A stretch of DNA of 64,000 nucleotides from Bryobacterales bacterium (lineage in GTDB: Bacteria > Acidobacteriota > Terriglobia > Bryobacterales > Bryobacteraceae): positions 62,001 to 126,000 of the forward strand of contig JAFAQY010000121.1 in the NCBI GenBank assembly GCA_019261985.1, written 5' to 3'. The translations under genes and the position numbers were made by a program. Under the pieces are notes generated by a model. It was given only the letters and a program-made list of their open reading frames with translations, was not told where the DNA came from and searched no databases. Below are positions 8,084 through 17,071 of this stretch, piece by piece. The stretch's first letter is position 1; each line of letters opens with the position of its first letter.

Positions 8084-10021
8084 ATGACGCCACTACGGGA
8101 GTGGCTGCATAGGCCGGCGGGCACGCTGCTGCTGATCGTTTTTCTGCTGACGGCTGTCTCCGTAACCGCTGTAGTCTGGTTCGGCTGGAAGCTCTATCAG
8201 CAGGAGAGCCTCGTGCAAGCACAGCGTTCCGAGGAGCGCCTGGAGCAAGCCGCGGGCCGGATCGCCGCAAACATCCGCAGCGCTCTGGCGGAAAACGGCG
8301 AGCGTTTGGGCGCGTGGGAACTCGCGCCTGCGCAGCTCGGGCCCGGCGAACTGCTGGTCACAATAAAAGACAACACCGCCATGGCAGCGGGAACGCCCCT
8401 GCTCTACTATCCGCATCGGTCACGCGAGCCGGAAGCAGATCCCGCCATCTTTGCCGATGCCGAGTTGATGGAAATCGCGCAGAAACGACCTGCCGATGCG
8501 CTGGAAGCCTACCGGCGGCTTGCGGATTCGAACAAGGCCGCGATTCGCGCGGGAGCGCTCTTGCGCGAGGCGCGCGTGCTTCGGAATACCGGCCGCGCCG
8601 GCGAGAGCCAGATCGCGTATACGCGACTGGCGGGGATGCGCGGCGTAACAGTCGCGGGCTCGCCCGCGGATCTGGTCGCCCGCATCGCGCTAGGCGATCC
8701 AGCAGTCACCCAAGATTTGCTCCGTGGACACTGGCATCTTACACGAGGGCAGTTTCAATTTTATTGGGATGCAACGGCGCATGGTCAACCGGCGCCCGCC
8801 GATGCCATTGCGCTGGCAGAAGCGGTTTCGAGCGTATGGGAGCAGCGCGAATCGATTACGTCTTCTCTACGCGGCCAACAGACTATATGGGCCGAAGGAA
8901 AGCCATTTTTGGTTATGTGGAGGGGCTCGCCCGAGCGGCGCGCCATCCTGCTCAGCAAACCCGAATCGTTCCTAAAGCCCCAACGCGATTGGAAGCTCGT
9001 AGCCGCGCTCGCCGATACGGACGGACGTATCATCGCGGGGGAACGAGCGGCTTCGGGGCGGATGGTAATCCGGGCTCCCGCGGAAACACAGCTTCCCTGG
9101 ACGCTTTACACGGGTTTGCCGCAGCCCATTGAAGACGCCGACCTCGCCGCCAGCAAACGATTTCTCATGCTCGGCACGTCCGCGATGGTTTTGTTTCTCG
9201 TGTTGGGCGGTTATTTCATTGCCCGGGTCATCCGGAGGGAAGCCGAAACGGTGCGCATGCAGTCGGATTTTGTTTCGGCCGTTTCGCACGAGTTCCGTTC
9301 GCCCCTCACGTCCCTGCGACAACTGTCGGAGATGCTGGCCGACGGCCGGATTCAGTCCGCAGAGCGCCGGCAGATCTACTATGAAACGCTGGTGAAGGAA
9401 ACAACCCGGTTGCAGCGGCTCGTCGAGGGCCTTCTCAATTTCGGGCGGATGGATGCGGGCGTGCGCGAGTATCGCTTCGAAGAAGTGGACGCGGCAGCGC
9501 TGGTGCAGCGCGTGGTGGCTGAATTCGACGCACAGGTCGCCGGCCAGGGAAGGCGCATCGAATCCCGCGCCTCGACCGGGCCCTTACACATCGAGGGCGA
9601 TCCGGAAGCCATTTGCGTGGCGGTGCGAAATCTGCTTGACAATGCTTTGAAGTATTCACCGGGTCAGCCCGTGGTGTGGGTCGGCGTGGGCGTGAAAAAC
9701 GGTTGCGTCGCTATCAGCGTCCGGGATAAAGGACCGGGGATCACGGAATCCGAGCGCAAAGCGATCTTCCGAAGATTTGTTCGCGGCAGCGCGGCAAAAG
9801 CGACCAATGCGAAAGGCTCCGGGGTTGGGTTGACCATGGTGCGGCACATTGTGGCTGCGCATGGCGGAGAAGTTACCGTCGAGAGCGAACCGGGTCATGG
9901 GAGCGAATTCACCATCCTGCTGCCGCCGGGGAGAAATTCGCGCCACAGAGACTTGCCCAGTTCAGCGGCGCCAGGCTCTGTTGGCGCCGCCGGGGAGGAA
10001 TTAGAGTGGCGCGCATCCTGA
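8084..10021 (+). CDS. Membrane sensor histidine kinase
   Basis: 645 residues from ATG 8084; an upstream TTG at 8054 has no better support. A transmembrane segment near 13-35 and another near 353-376 (MVLFLVLGGYFIARVI) bracket a large periplasmic domain that includes TPR-like helices (about 125-185). The cytoplasmic part has HisKA with SAVSHEFRSPLTSLRQLSEM (phospho-acceptor His402), then the HATPase_c N-box VRNLLDNALKYS, the G1 box VRDKGPGI and the G2 box GSGVGLTMVRHIVAAHGG. No HAMP domain is obvious. The gene overlaps the response regulator start by 16 bases, so the two form a two-component system. The signal is unknown; the TPR content suggests that a protein or peptide partner may be sensed. 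Confidence 0.93.
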   Translation: MTPLREWLHRPAGTLLLIVFLLTAVSVTAVVWFGWKLYQQESLVQAQRSEERLEQAAGRIAANIRSALAENGERLGAWELAPAQLGPGELLVTIKDNTAMAAGTPLLYYPHRSREPEADPAIFADAELMEIAQKRPADALEAYRRLADSNKAAIRAGALLREARVLRNTGRAGESQIAYTRLAGMRGVTVAGSPADLVARIALGDPAVTQDLLRGHWHLTRGQFQFYWDATAHGQPAPADAIALAEAVSSVWEQRESITSSLRGQQTIWAEGKPFLVMWRGSPERRAILLSKPESFLKPQRDWKLVAALADTDGRIIAGERAASGRMVIRAPAETQLPWTLYTGLPQPIEDADLAASKRFLMLGTSAMVLFLVLGGYFIARVIRREAETVRMQSDFVSAVSHEFRSPLTSLRQLSEMLADGRIQSAERRQIYYETLVKETTRLQRLVEGLLNFGRMDAGVREYRFEEVDAAALVQRVVAEFDAQVAGQGRRIESRASTGPLHIEGDPEAICVAVRNLLDNALKYSPGQPVVWVGVGVKNGCVAISVRDKGPGITESERKAIFRRFVRGSAAKATNAKGSGVGLTMVRHIVAAHGGEVTVESEPGHGSEFTILLPPGRNSRHRDLPSSAAPGSVGAAGEELEWRAS

Positions 10022-10683
10022 TTGTTGAAGACGAGCCGGCGATCGCGCTCGGCCTGGAGGACGATCTCAAGCTGGAAGGCTACGACGTAGAGGTAATAGA
10101 AAACGGCATCGATGCTTCGCGCCGCGGGCGCGAGGGAAATTTCGACCTGATCGTGCTCGATATTATGCTGCCCGGGAAGGACGGATTCGAGGTTTGCCGG
10201 GATTTGCGGCGCCATGGCGTGAGCACGCCGGTACTGATGCTTACCGCCAAGGCGCAGGAGAGTGAGAAGGTGATGGGGTTGGAACTGGGCGCCGACGATT
10301 ACGTTACCAAGCCGTTTGGGACGCATGAAGTTCGCGCTCGCATCAAAGCACTGCTGCGGCGCGCGCGGCCCGAGCCGAACACGGAAACGTTCCACTTCGG
10401 CAAAACGACCGTGGACTTCACGCGCGGGGAAGTGCGCACTAACGGCAATACCGTGGATTTGACACCTTTGGAATTCAAGCTCCTGGCTTTGTTCGTCCGT
10501 TCACGCGGGCGAATTTTGAGCCGCGATCAGTTGCTGGCGGGTGCGTGGACTCCGGATACCTTCGCTTCCGACCGGATCGTGGATAACCATATCGCCAATT
10601 TGCGGCGGAAGATCGAGCCGGATCCGGCGCATCCGCGGTATCTCAAAAATGTGCGCGGCCTCGGCTACAGATTCGATGGCTAA
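10006..10683 (+). CDS. OmpR-family response regulator
   Basis: 225 residues starting at GTG 10006 (MARILIVEDEPAIALGLEDD). The receiver domain has the acidic pair near 9-10, phospho-acceptor Asp52 in LIVLDIMLPGKDG, Thr80 in MLTAK and Lys102 in DDYVTKPFG. The C-terminal winged helix (about 128-225) has the family features VDLTPLEFKLLALFVRSRGR, then VDNHIANLRRKIE and LKNVRGLGYRFDG. It is the cognate partner of the overlapping histidine kinase. It probably acts as a DNA-binding activator or repressor; the targets cannot be read from the sequence, though the exported TPR genes just downstream overlap or follow closely and may belong to its regulon. Confidence 0.95.
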   Translation: MARILIVEDEPAIALGLEDDLKLEGYDVEVIENGIDASRRGREGNFDLIVLDIMLPGKDGFEVCRDLRRHGVSTPVLMLTAKAQESEKVMGLELGADDYVTKPFGTHEVRARIKALLRRARPEPNTETFHFGKTTVDFTRGEVRTNGNTVDLTPLEFKLLALFVRSRGRILSRDQLLAGAWTPDTFASDRIVDNHIANLRRKIEPDPAHPRYLKNVRGLGYRFDG

Positions 10684-11539
10684 AACGTTACGCAAACCTG
10701 ACAGATTCGCCGTCGAAATCCGGCTTGCATTGGTTATGCTGCTGTTCGTGGCAGGGCAGACGATGATGGCGGCGACTGCGGAAGCAAGCCTGGAAGCTGC
10801 GATTTATAAAGAGGCCGTGCTTGGCGACGTTAAAGGTGCAATGGAGGATTATCGAAGGCTGGCGGGCTCGCCGCAAACGCCGCGCCCGGTTGCCGCGCGA
10901 GCTTTATTGCAGCTTGGCGATTGTCTGGAAAAATCGGGCCTGCGCGATCAGGCGCGGCAGCCATATACGCGCATCGCGAAATATTACTCGGACCAAACCG
11001 ACGTTGTGGCGCAAGCGCAAGCGCGGCTTTCCGGATGGGAGGAATCGTTTCCCGCGCCACGAAATTTAACGTTCGAACAAGGCGTGGAGGGTAAAGCGCC
11101 GCCGGGGTGGTCCGTTCCCGCGCTGCCGAAGGATGCGTCCCAGTGGGCGGAGTTGCGGCGGAGCGGGTGCCGAAGCCGAACAGGTTGCGCGGTGGTGTTG
11201 GGAAATTCGCCGGTGCGCGTGGGCAACTTGTACCAAAGTATTAGCGCCGGCGCTTACCGCGGCAAAACCATACGTTTGACCGCGTGGCTGCGCATGGAAG
11301 CCGCCGATGCCGGCGATCGCGCTCAGATGTGGCTGAGCGTCGACCGGGGTAAAGGCAAAGAAGCCCTTTTCGAGAACATGAACGACCGGCCCGTTCAGAC
11401 TGCCGACTGGACGCAACGCGAAATCACAGCCGATATCGATCACGATGCAACGTTCATTGAATTCGGCGTAATGACCTACGGCCGCGGCCGGGCGTGGGTG
11501 GACAGCGTGTCGTTCGAAGTGGTCGTCAGTCATCAGTAG
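10676..11539 (+). CDS. Exported TPR protein with carbohydrate-binding-like C-terminal domain
   Basis: 287 residues from ATG 10676, which overlaps the end of the response regulator gene by 8 bases. A hydrophobic segment at about 15-33 (EIRLALVMLLFVAGQTMMAA) is a signal peptide or anchor. Residues about 38-120 hold two TPR-like helix pairs (AMEDYRRLAG, LLQLGDCLEKSG). Residues about 135-285 have the beta-rich pattern of a family-4/9-type carbohydrate-binding or galactose-binding domain (GWSVPALPKDASQWAELRRS, then SISAGAYRGKTIRLTAWLRM and RAWVDSVSFEVV). It is likely part of the two-component operon and may act in the periplasm. No catalytic motif is seen; the binding role is inferred from fold pattern only. 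Confidence 0.7.
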   Translation: MAKTLRKPDRFAVEIRLALVMLLFVAGQTMMAATAEASLEAAIYKEAVLGDVKGAMEDYRRLAGSPQTPRPVAARALLQLGDCLEKSGLRDQARQPYTRIAKYYSDQTDVVAQAQARLSGWEESFPAPRNLTFEQGVEGKAPPGWSVPALPKDASQWAELRRSGCRSRTGCAVVLGNSPVRVGNLYQSISAGAYRGKTIRLTAWLRMEAADAGDRAQMWLSVDRGKGKEALFENMNDRPVQTADWTQREITADIDHDATFIEFGVMTYGRGRAWVDSVSFEVVVSHQ

Positions 11540-11587
11540 GCAGTCATCACTTCTCAGTTATCAGTTCTCAGTAAAGCAACTGAAAAC
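11527..11587. repeat. CAGTCATCA / CAGTTATCAGTTCTCAGT repeat cluster
   Basis: Short direct copies of CAGT(C/T)ATCA and CTCAGTTATCAGTTCTCAGT with the partner ACTGAAAAC, of the same family as the cluster before the tRNA-Leu gene. It begins within the last codons of the preceding gene (the end GTCAGTCATCAGTAG), so the repeat provides its last residues and stop codon. Confidence 0.65.
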
Positions 11588-11597
11588 AGGAGGTCAT

Positions 11598-12893
11598 ATG
11601 CATAAGCTCGTAGTGTGTTTACTCGTGTGTGCCGCCACGGCTCCGGCGCAACAGGCGAAAAACTACAAAGATGCCGCCGAATATAACCTGTATGAATCGG
11701 TCGTGAAGGACATTGATGCAGGCGGTTTCGCGAAAGCGGTCGCTGACCTGGATGCTTGGAAAACGCGGTATGGGGAGTCGGATTTTAAGCAGGAGCGGGA
11801 GTTCTTCTACGTGCTCGCCTACGCAGGGACCAATCAGCCGGACAAAGTCATCGACCTCTCCACGGATCTTCTGGCGAATGGGTCGCTCGATGCCGCGAAA
11901 CAAGTTCGGGTACTCTACAGCGCGGCGACTGCGATTCAGCAGATCCCGAACCCGACGGAGCAGCAGCTTGCTACCGCATCCAAAGCGGCGAGGGATCTCG
12001 CGGCATTTGATAAGACGCCTGATGGAATCGCGCCTGATGCGTGGGCCTCGACACTCATACAGTTGCAGACTACGGCGCACGGAGCTTTACTGTACGTCGC
12101 ATTGCTGCCGGGAGCGCAAGCGCTGAGAAAAAACGATTGTGCGGGCGCCGAGAGCGCGTTACGCAAAGCTCTGGACGAGTTTCCAGAAAGTGCTCAGGCG
12201 GCGGGTTATCTCGGAGAGACGTGGATGTGCTTGTACAAAACCGATCGGCAGCGGGCTCCGTTTGCCATCTACGAATTCGCCAGGGCTGCGAGCCTCGATC
12301 CGGCTAAGGGCATGGCGGATCCGAAATGGCAGCAACAGACAGTCGAGCCGGCTCTGGAGCGGCTCTACACGTCGTATCACGGGGCGGACCCTGAGGGTTT
12401 ACGGCAATTGAAAGAGCTGGCGGTGAAGTCGCCCCTTCCGCCGGAAGGATTCAGCATCGATTCCGCCGCTCAAATCGCACAACGCAAGCAGGCGGATTTT
12501 GAAGCGAAGAATCCTGAGCTGGCGCTGTGGCTGAGAATCAAGGCGGCACTCACCGCGGCTGATGGCGATCAGTATTTCGCGTCCGATCTGGATGGCGTCG
12601 ATATGCCGCAATTGAAAGGCATCCTGATTGAAGCGAAGCCCGCCTGCCGCCCAACCGAGCTCCGTGTGGCCGTTCCCTCACTGGATACAAAGCCGCCTTT
12701 CCTTCCAGAGATCGACCTGAAGCTCGAAAAGCCTCTGGCGGGAAGGCCGGATCTGAACGGGGAAATCCGTTGGGAAGGCACGGGCGCGGCGTTCACGAAA
12801 GCACCGTTTCTACTGACGGTGAAAACAGCAAAAGAGAAGATCCAGGGATTGAATTTTCGTCCATGCACGACCAGCCCTATCACGAGAAAGTGA
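11598..12893 (+). CDS. Exported TPR-rich protein of unknown function
   Basis: 431 residues with a signal peptide (MHKLVVCLLVCAATAPAQQ). The ribosome binding site AGGAGG lies 5-10 bases before the ATG. Residues about 22-270 are almost all helical, with TPR-like pairs (for example FFYVLAYAGTNQPDKVIDLS, ALRKALDEFPESAQAAGYLG), so the protein should be a periplasmic scaffold. The last about 130 residues are beta-rich with two Cys (KPACRPTELRVAVPS, FRPCTTS). Similar exported TPR proteins are abundant in Acidobacteria. It follows the two-component system and the TPR/carbohydrate-binding-like gene on the same strand. No specific function can be given. Confidence 0.75.
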   Translation: MHKLVVCLLVCAATAPAQQAKNYKDAAEYNLYESVVKDIDAGGFAKAVADLDAWKTRYGESDFKQEREFFYVLAYAGTNQPDKVIDLSTDLLANGSLDAAKQVRVLYSAATAIQQIPNPTEQQLATASKAARDLAAFDKTPDGIAPDAWASTLIQLQTTAHGALLYVALLPGAQALRKNDCAGAESALRKALDEFPESAQAAGYLGETWMCLYKTDRQRAPFAIYEFARAASLDPAKGMADPKWQQQTVEPALERLYTSYHGADPEGLRQLKELAVKSPLPPEGFSIDSAAQIAQRKQADFEAKNPELALWLRIKAALTAADGDQYFASDLDGVDMPQLKGILIEAKPACRPTELRVAVPSLDTKPPFLPEIDLKLEKPLAGRPDLNGEIRWEGTGAAFTKAPFLLTVKTAKEKIQGLNFRPCTTSPITRK

Positions 12894-12904
12894 CTCGTTT
12901 GAAA

Positions 12905-12988
12905 AGTGGGGCAGGTTGCCAACCTGCGGCGGGTTGCCAACCCGCCTGTTGACCTTTCAACCAACCCGCCCAGCGCGGTTGCCAACTT
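12905..12988. repeat. GGTTGCCAACC palindrome cluster
   Basis: Perfect hairpins GCAGGTTGCCAACCTGC (12911-12927) and GGCGGGTTGCCAACCCGCC (12928-12946), then a half copy GCGCGGTTGCCAAC near 12975. The core is GGTTG-C-CAACC. The same core appears in the cluster at 26.43-26.53 kb. It lies between the convergent TPR gene and der, so it may end transcription from both sides. Confidence 0.85.
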
Positions 12989-14278
12989 CTACCTGCGTTT
13001 CGTCTTCACCACCACCGGCGTCCCCTCAAACCCAAACTTCTCACGCAGCCGATTTACGAGGTACCGCTCGCCGGAAAAATGCAGTTTGTCGGCGCGATCC
13101 GTAAACGCAACGAACGTCGGCGGGCGCATAGAGGCTTGGGTCAGATAGCGAATGCGCGGTTGGTATTCCCAGCGCAGTGTTTCCATGAAGCGATTCAGCT
13201 CCCCAGTGCCGATGCGCTTCGACGCGGATTCGTAGACTTTCCGGATCAGCGGGAAAAGCGCGCGTGTGCCTTGATTTTTCTGCGCCGACATGAACATCAC
13301 AGGCGCATAGTCCAGGAATTTGAGCTGATCGCGAATATCTTCGAGAAACTTGCGCTTGCTAGGCTCCTTCGTGGCGTCCCATTTGTTTACGCACAGGATC
13401 ACCGCGCGTCCTTCTTCATGCGCGTAGCCGGCGATGGTTGCATCCAATCCGACCAGGCCTTCGGTTGCGTCGAGCACTAAAAGCGCAACGTTGGCCATGC
13501 GGAGGTGCTTACGAGCCATCACGACGCTCAGCTTTTCCGCCATCAGCTTCGTTTTTCCTTTGCGGCGGATGCCGGCGGTATCGACGAAGACGTAATCGAT
13601 GCCATCGCGGGTGACAGTCTCATCGACGGCATCGCGTGTAGTGCCCGCCACCGGCGATACGATGGCGCGCTCGGAGCCGGTCAGCGCATTCAGCAGCGTA
13701 GATTTCCCGACGTTCGGACGGCCCAGAATGGCGACTTTGATGCGAGTGGTTCGAGCAGGCGGCGCTTCGGCTTCTCCCGCCCCGAACCCGCGTGTAACGT
13801 GATCGAGCAGGTCCTCGATGCCGAGATGGTGTTCGGCGGAGATGGGAAAAAGATGCTCGAAGCCGAGCTCGTGAAACTGATGCGCGAGGTGCTCGCCCTT
13901 CGGGCTATCGATTTTGTTTACGGCGAGCGCGACCGGCTTCCCGAGGCGCCGCAGCATGGCCGCAAGATCGCGGTCGGCGGTTGTGACCTCCGCGCGTCCG
14001 TCGATCAGGAGGATCACCTGCGAAGCGTCCTCCAGCGCCACGCGCGCTTGTTTCAGGATTTCGCTGGGGATGAGTTCTGCGTCGTTGGTAATGATGCCGC
14101 CGGTATCGGTCAGCTCGAATTTGCGTCCGCGATATTCGGCTTCGCCGCGGATGCGGTCGCGCGTAATTCCCGGCTCGTCGCCTACAATGGAGCGGCGTTG
14201 GCCAAGAATAGCGTTGAACAACGTCGATTTGCCGACGTTCGGGCGGCCAACAATGACGACGGATGGAAGCGAGGGCAC
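12989..14278 (-). CDS. der: Ribosome-assembly GTPase Der (EngA)
   Basis: 429 residues, normal length. Two tandem GTPase domains are complete: the first P-loop GRPNVGKST at 11-19, DTGG for G3 and NKID for G4; the second domain near residue 185 with LGRPNVGKST, DTAG and NKWD. The last about 80 residues form the KH-like domain (RWEYQPRIRYLTQASMRPPT, then FVAFTDRADKLHFSGERYLV) and a basic tail. Der is essential for assembly of the 50S ribosomal subunit. It starts at ATG 14278, just after the DUF433 remnant on the same strand. Intact, with codon use typical of the window. Confidence 0.97.
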   Translation of the reverse strand: MPSLPSVVIVGRPNVGKSTLFNAILGQRRSIVGDEPGITRDRIRGEAEYRGRKFELTDTGGIITNDAELIPSEILKQARVALEDASQVILLIDGRAEVTTADRDLAAMLRRLGKPVALAVNKIDSPKGEHLAHQFHELGFEHLFPISAEHHLGIEDLLDHVTRGFGAGEAEAPPARTTRIKVAILGRPNVGKSTLLNALTGSERAIVSPVAGTTRDAVDETVTRDGIDYVFVDTAGIRRKGKTKLMAEKLSVVMARKHLRMANVALLVLDATEGLVGLDATIAGYAHEEGRAVILCVNKWDATKEPSKRKFLEDIRDQLKFLDYAPVMFMSAQKNQGTRALFPLIRKVYESASKRIGTGELNRFMETLRWEYQPRIRYLTQASMRPPTFVAFTDRADKLHFSGERYLVNRLREKFGFEGTPVVVKTKRR

Positions 14279-14293
14279 TCCATCAATTTTCGC

Positions 14294-14574
14294 CTATGCC
14301 TGATTTACCGAACGCGTGTCTGACGCATGTGGCCGCCGATCCGGGGCCTGCAACGTTTTCCGCACATGACGGTAAGCCAACGCTAGTTGGGGATTCCGGC
14401 GAAGCAGAACACTCATTTCTCCGTAGACCTGGACGAGTGAGAAGGTATCTAATTCCGCCAGGATACTCTCAGGAGACATGCCCTCGTTGAAACAATGAAC
14501 AATTGAGTCGAGGGACACGCGAGTCCCGGCACTTAAAACCCGCCACCGCGCTCTTCGATGTATTCCTTAGCCAT
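14294..14574 (-). pseudogene. DUF433 antitoxin-like gene with a frameshift, no toxin partner
   Basis: An ATG at 14574-14572 opens with MAKEYIEERGGGF, the usual DUF433 N-terminus, and then meets TAA. One frame over, translation continues with SAGTRVSLDSIVHCFNEG, then MSPESILAELDTFSLVQVYG to a stop at 14294. A single missing base at about 14533 (ttt ta-agt gcc ggg) explains both. Translation could restart at GTG 14518 to give a 74-residue product lacking the first strand. No DUF5615 toxin follows; der lies downstream. The gene is therefore a decayed antitoxin or an orphan regulator. Confidence 0.75.
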
Positions 14575-14679
14575 AAATACCGCGATTGTCACAGCAGCGC
14601 GGAAGCGTGCGCCAGTCTACGAGGCCGTCCTCTGCTACTGCGCGATATCGTTTGCAGTTAAGGTGGAGAATGCCCTGCT

Positions 14680-16788
14680 TTAATCCCCGAAGCTCCCGAC
14701 CTCTTCCCGCTCCTCCAATTGCTGCTTCGTCGCGGGAGCGATTCCGGAAAGCTGCACGAGGTCCTGACCAGGCTCCTCTTTGAGGATGTGCTGCCGATAG
14801 AGCTTTGCCATGCGCGCGTTCTCGGCTTCGCTGAGTTTGGCGTCGCGGGCGCGCTTCTTTTCTTCGCGAGCGGTCTTGGCGATGCCAAGGGCGTCCAAAT
14901 CGTGCTGGCGTTCGCGGTTCACGTCGCCGGCGCGCAGCACCAGTGAGTGCTCCATCGTGGGCAGATTCACCTTCTTCCCGCCGGCGATGATTTCGTGGCG
15001 GCCATGCTCTTCGTACCACTTGGTCAGCGTCGCCGTCATGTGCATTTTCTCGACGATGTTACGCCAGCCCACGCCGGTGTTATAAGCGCAGAAGGAAATC
15101 TCGCCTTCCTGGGTCGCGTACGGGATGATGCACTGCTCAGTGCGGCGGAAATCATAGTTGAACAGATCCTGAAACCACATTCCCGCGACGAACAAAAAGT
15201 TCCAGCGGTCCGCGCGCCGCTGCTGAATGTCGGCCATCGTGCGGTCGCCGGTGACTTTACCGTAGCCGCCCGATTGCGACTTCTTGCTCATGCCGAAACA
15301 TTTATCGAACTTTGCGATCAGATCCTTCAGCGCGAAATGTGTCGGAGCATTATAGGGATTGTAGTTGCGAAGCAGCGCCAGCGAAACTCCCATAATCGAA
15401 AGGAACCGCCCGCGGGCGGAATCGTTAATCCGCGCGACATCCTTGGCCAACTGATCGGCGTTCAGGAACGCGGTTACCGGCACGTACTCTTTGGTTTCCT
15501 TGTCGCACATCACCGCCATGCCGACGCCACAGTTGGGATGGCAACCGCAGGAAAGCTGGCCCCACTGCGCGTCCGGGCCGTGCACCAGGTCCGCGAAATC
15601 GGAGAAGGTGCTCATAAAGGAGATGGGGAACCAGTCGCGGGTTGGCTCCCCAAGCCCCGTCTGCGCCTTGACGTCATGCGCCAAGTGCGAGAGCGTGTAG
15701 CGTTGTGCCTTCCGCCGCTCGTCGGTAACCTCCTCGTCGCGGCCGGTGAAGGACACAGGCTGGAAACTCAGGAACGGGATCTTCTTCGGATTATCGAGAG
15801 CGAAGCGCACCACCGCGCCCACCTGCTCGTTATTGATGCCGTTCACCAAAGTGATCACGGGAACGATATCCACACCCGCGTTGTACAGGTTCTCGATCGC
15901 GCGCAGCTTCACGTCGAACAGATTTCCCACCGCGCGGTGGGAATTGGCCTCGTTGCCGATGCCGTCGAATTGCAAATAGGCATACCGTAAGCCGGCTTCC
16001 GCGGCTTCCTTGGCGAACTCCGGACGCTTGGCAAACTCGATCCCGTTCGTAGCGGCCTGAACGCTCTGATACCCGACCTCCCGGCAATAGCGGATCGCGC
16101 GGATGAAATGCGGGGAAAGCGTCGGCTCGCCGCCCGAGAACTGAACCGAAAGCTGGCGGCGCGGTTTAATGGAAATCGCATTGTCCAGCAGCGTCTTGAT
16201 CTCTTCCCAGCTCAGCTCATGCACGAACCCGACTTGATTGGCGTCCATGAAGCAGGGATCGCACATCATGTTGCAGCGGTTCGTAAGGTCGATGGTCAGC
16301 ACCGACCCGCGCCCGTGCGTAATCGTTGAGGAGCCGTGATTGTGAAGCGCCTCATCGTTGTGCGCGCGGATATCGCGGCCCGGGAAGACATCTTCCAGGT
16401 GCTGAGAGAACCGCGGATCTATCGACATGACATCTTCGAACTGTCCGTGAATGGCGCACTCTTTCACCATCACGATCTTGCCGTCGCGCTCGATAATCCG
16501 AGCTTTGATTTCCCCGACTTTTTGATCCTTTAGGATCTGCACCGGCACTTCCCCGGCGAGGATCTTCTTGCGGACGTCGGGCACGCACTTGGGGCAGAGC
16601 GAATCTGTTTCGCGAGGCCAGCCGAGCTTGGGCTTTTGTTTCTCCCAGCTCTTCAGCAGCGGCTTATCGGACCACGCGGGGGTAAAGGAAGGATTGCGAT
16701 TAATCGAATTCAGCTTGTCAAAAACGTGCCATGCCGCGTTAGCGGTAACAGCAATGGCTTTTTCAACGTGCTTGATCGGCTTTGTCAA
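14680..16788 (-). CDS. Radical SAM protein resembling tetraether lipid synthase (Tes/MJ0619 type)
   Basis: 702 residues from TTG 16788, with CGGAGAG just upstream. The N-terminus has a metal-binding module: C65-x2-C68 (LCPKC) and C111-x2-H114 (ECAIHGQFED), the pattern seen before the radical SAM core in Tes-family proteins. The radical SAM cluster is C172-x3-C176-x2-C179 (RCNMMCDPCFMDAN), with the SAM-binding SGGEPTLS at 218-225. More Cys (C414, C416, C420, C428 in SCGCHPNCGVGMAVMC) could bind further Fe-S clusters. Archaeal Tes joins two lipid tails to make membrane-spanning tetraethers, and homologues are known in Acidobacteria, which make iso-diabolic acid and branched GDGTs. Assignment to that activity is inference from the family; it stands alone, without lipid genes next to it. 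Confidence 0.75.
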   Translation of the reverse strand: MTKPIKHVEKAIAVTANAAWHVFDKLNSINRNPSFTPAWSDKPLLKSWEKQKPKLGWPRETDSLCPKCVPDVRKKILAGEVPVQILKDQKVGEIKARIIERDGKIVMVKECAIHGQFEDVMSIDPRFSQHLEDVFPGRDIRAHNDEALHNHGSSTITHGRGSVLTIDLTNRCNMMCDPCFMDANQVGFVHELSWEEIKTLLDNAISIKPRRQLSVQFSGGEPTLSPHFIRAIRYCREVGYQSVQAATNGIEFAKRPEFAKEAAEAGLRYAYLQFDGIGNEANSHRAVGNLFDVKLRAIENLYNAGVDIVPVITLVNGINNEQVGAVVRFALDNPKKIPFLSFQPVSFTGRDEEVTDERRKAQRYTLSHLAHDVKAQTGLGEPTRDWFPISFMSTFSDFADLVHGPDAQWGQLSCGCHPNCGVGMAVMCDKETKEYVPVTAFLNADQLAKDVARINDSARGRFLSIMGVSLALLRNYNPYNAPTHFALKDLIAKFDKCFGMSKKSQSGGYGKVTGDRTMADIQQRRADRWNFLFVAGMWFQDLFNYDFRRTEQCIIPYATQEGEISFCAYNTGVGWRNIVEKMHMTATLTKWYEEHGRHEIIAGGKKVNLPTMEHSLVLRAGDVNRERQHDLDALGIAKTAREEKKRARDAKLSEAENARMAKLYRQHILKEEPGQDLVQLSGIAPATKQQLEEREEVGSFGD

Positions 16789-17071
16789 AGTAACTCTCCG
16801 GTTGGGATAAATAGCGCAGTATCAACACATACAGTATAAAGGCCGTTCGCCGTAGTGCCTAGATGAATAAATCCAAAGGTGTATTACCGCATTAGACGGC
16901 TGCCTAGGCGGCTTGAACGGCGAATCTTGCGCGAAACCCTTTAGCCGCAATGGGATAACCTGGATGGTTGACTCCCGGCTTTGGTTTCGCTTCCACCCAC
17001 GCGGTGGGAACAACGCGAGCCTGCGCCTCGTCTGCATTTTGACACGGGCTTCCATCCGAGATCTCGATATC

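Noticed and set aside
13505-14323. 272-codon open frame on the plus strand opposite der
   Set aside because: Der has both GTPase domains intact; the opposite frame has no motif.
14947-15990. 347-codon open frame on the plus strand opposite the radical SAM gene
   Set aside because: No domain and no start signal; the radical SAM motifs on the other strand are complete.
17039-17044. TTGACA as a -35 box for the first TolC gene
   Set aside because: It lies only 28 bases before the ATG, so a matching -10 would put the transcript start inside the coding region.
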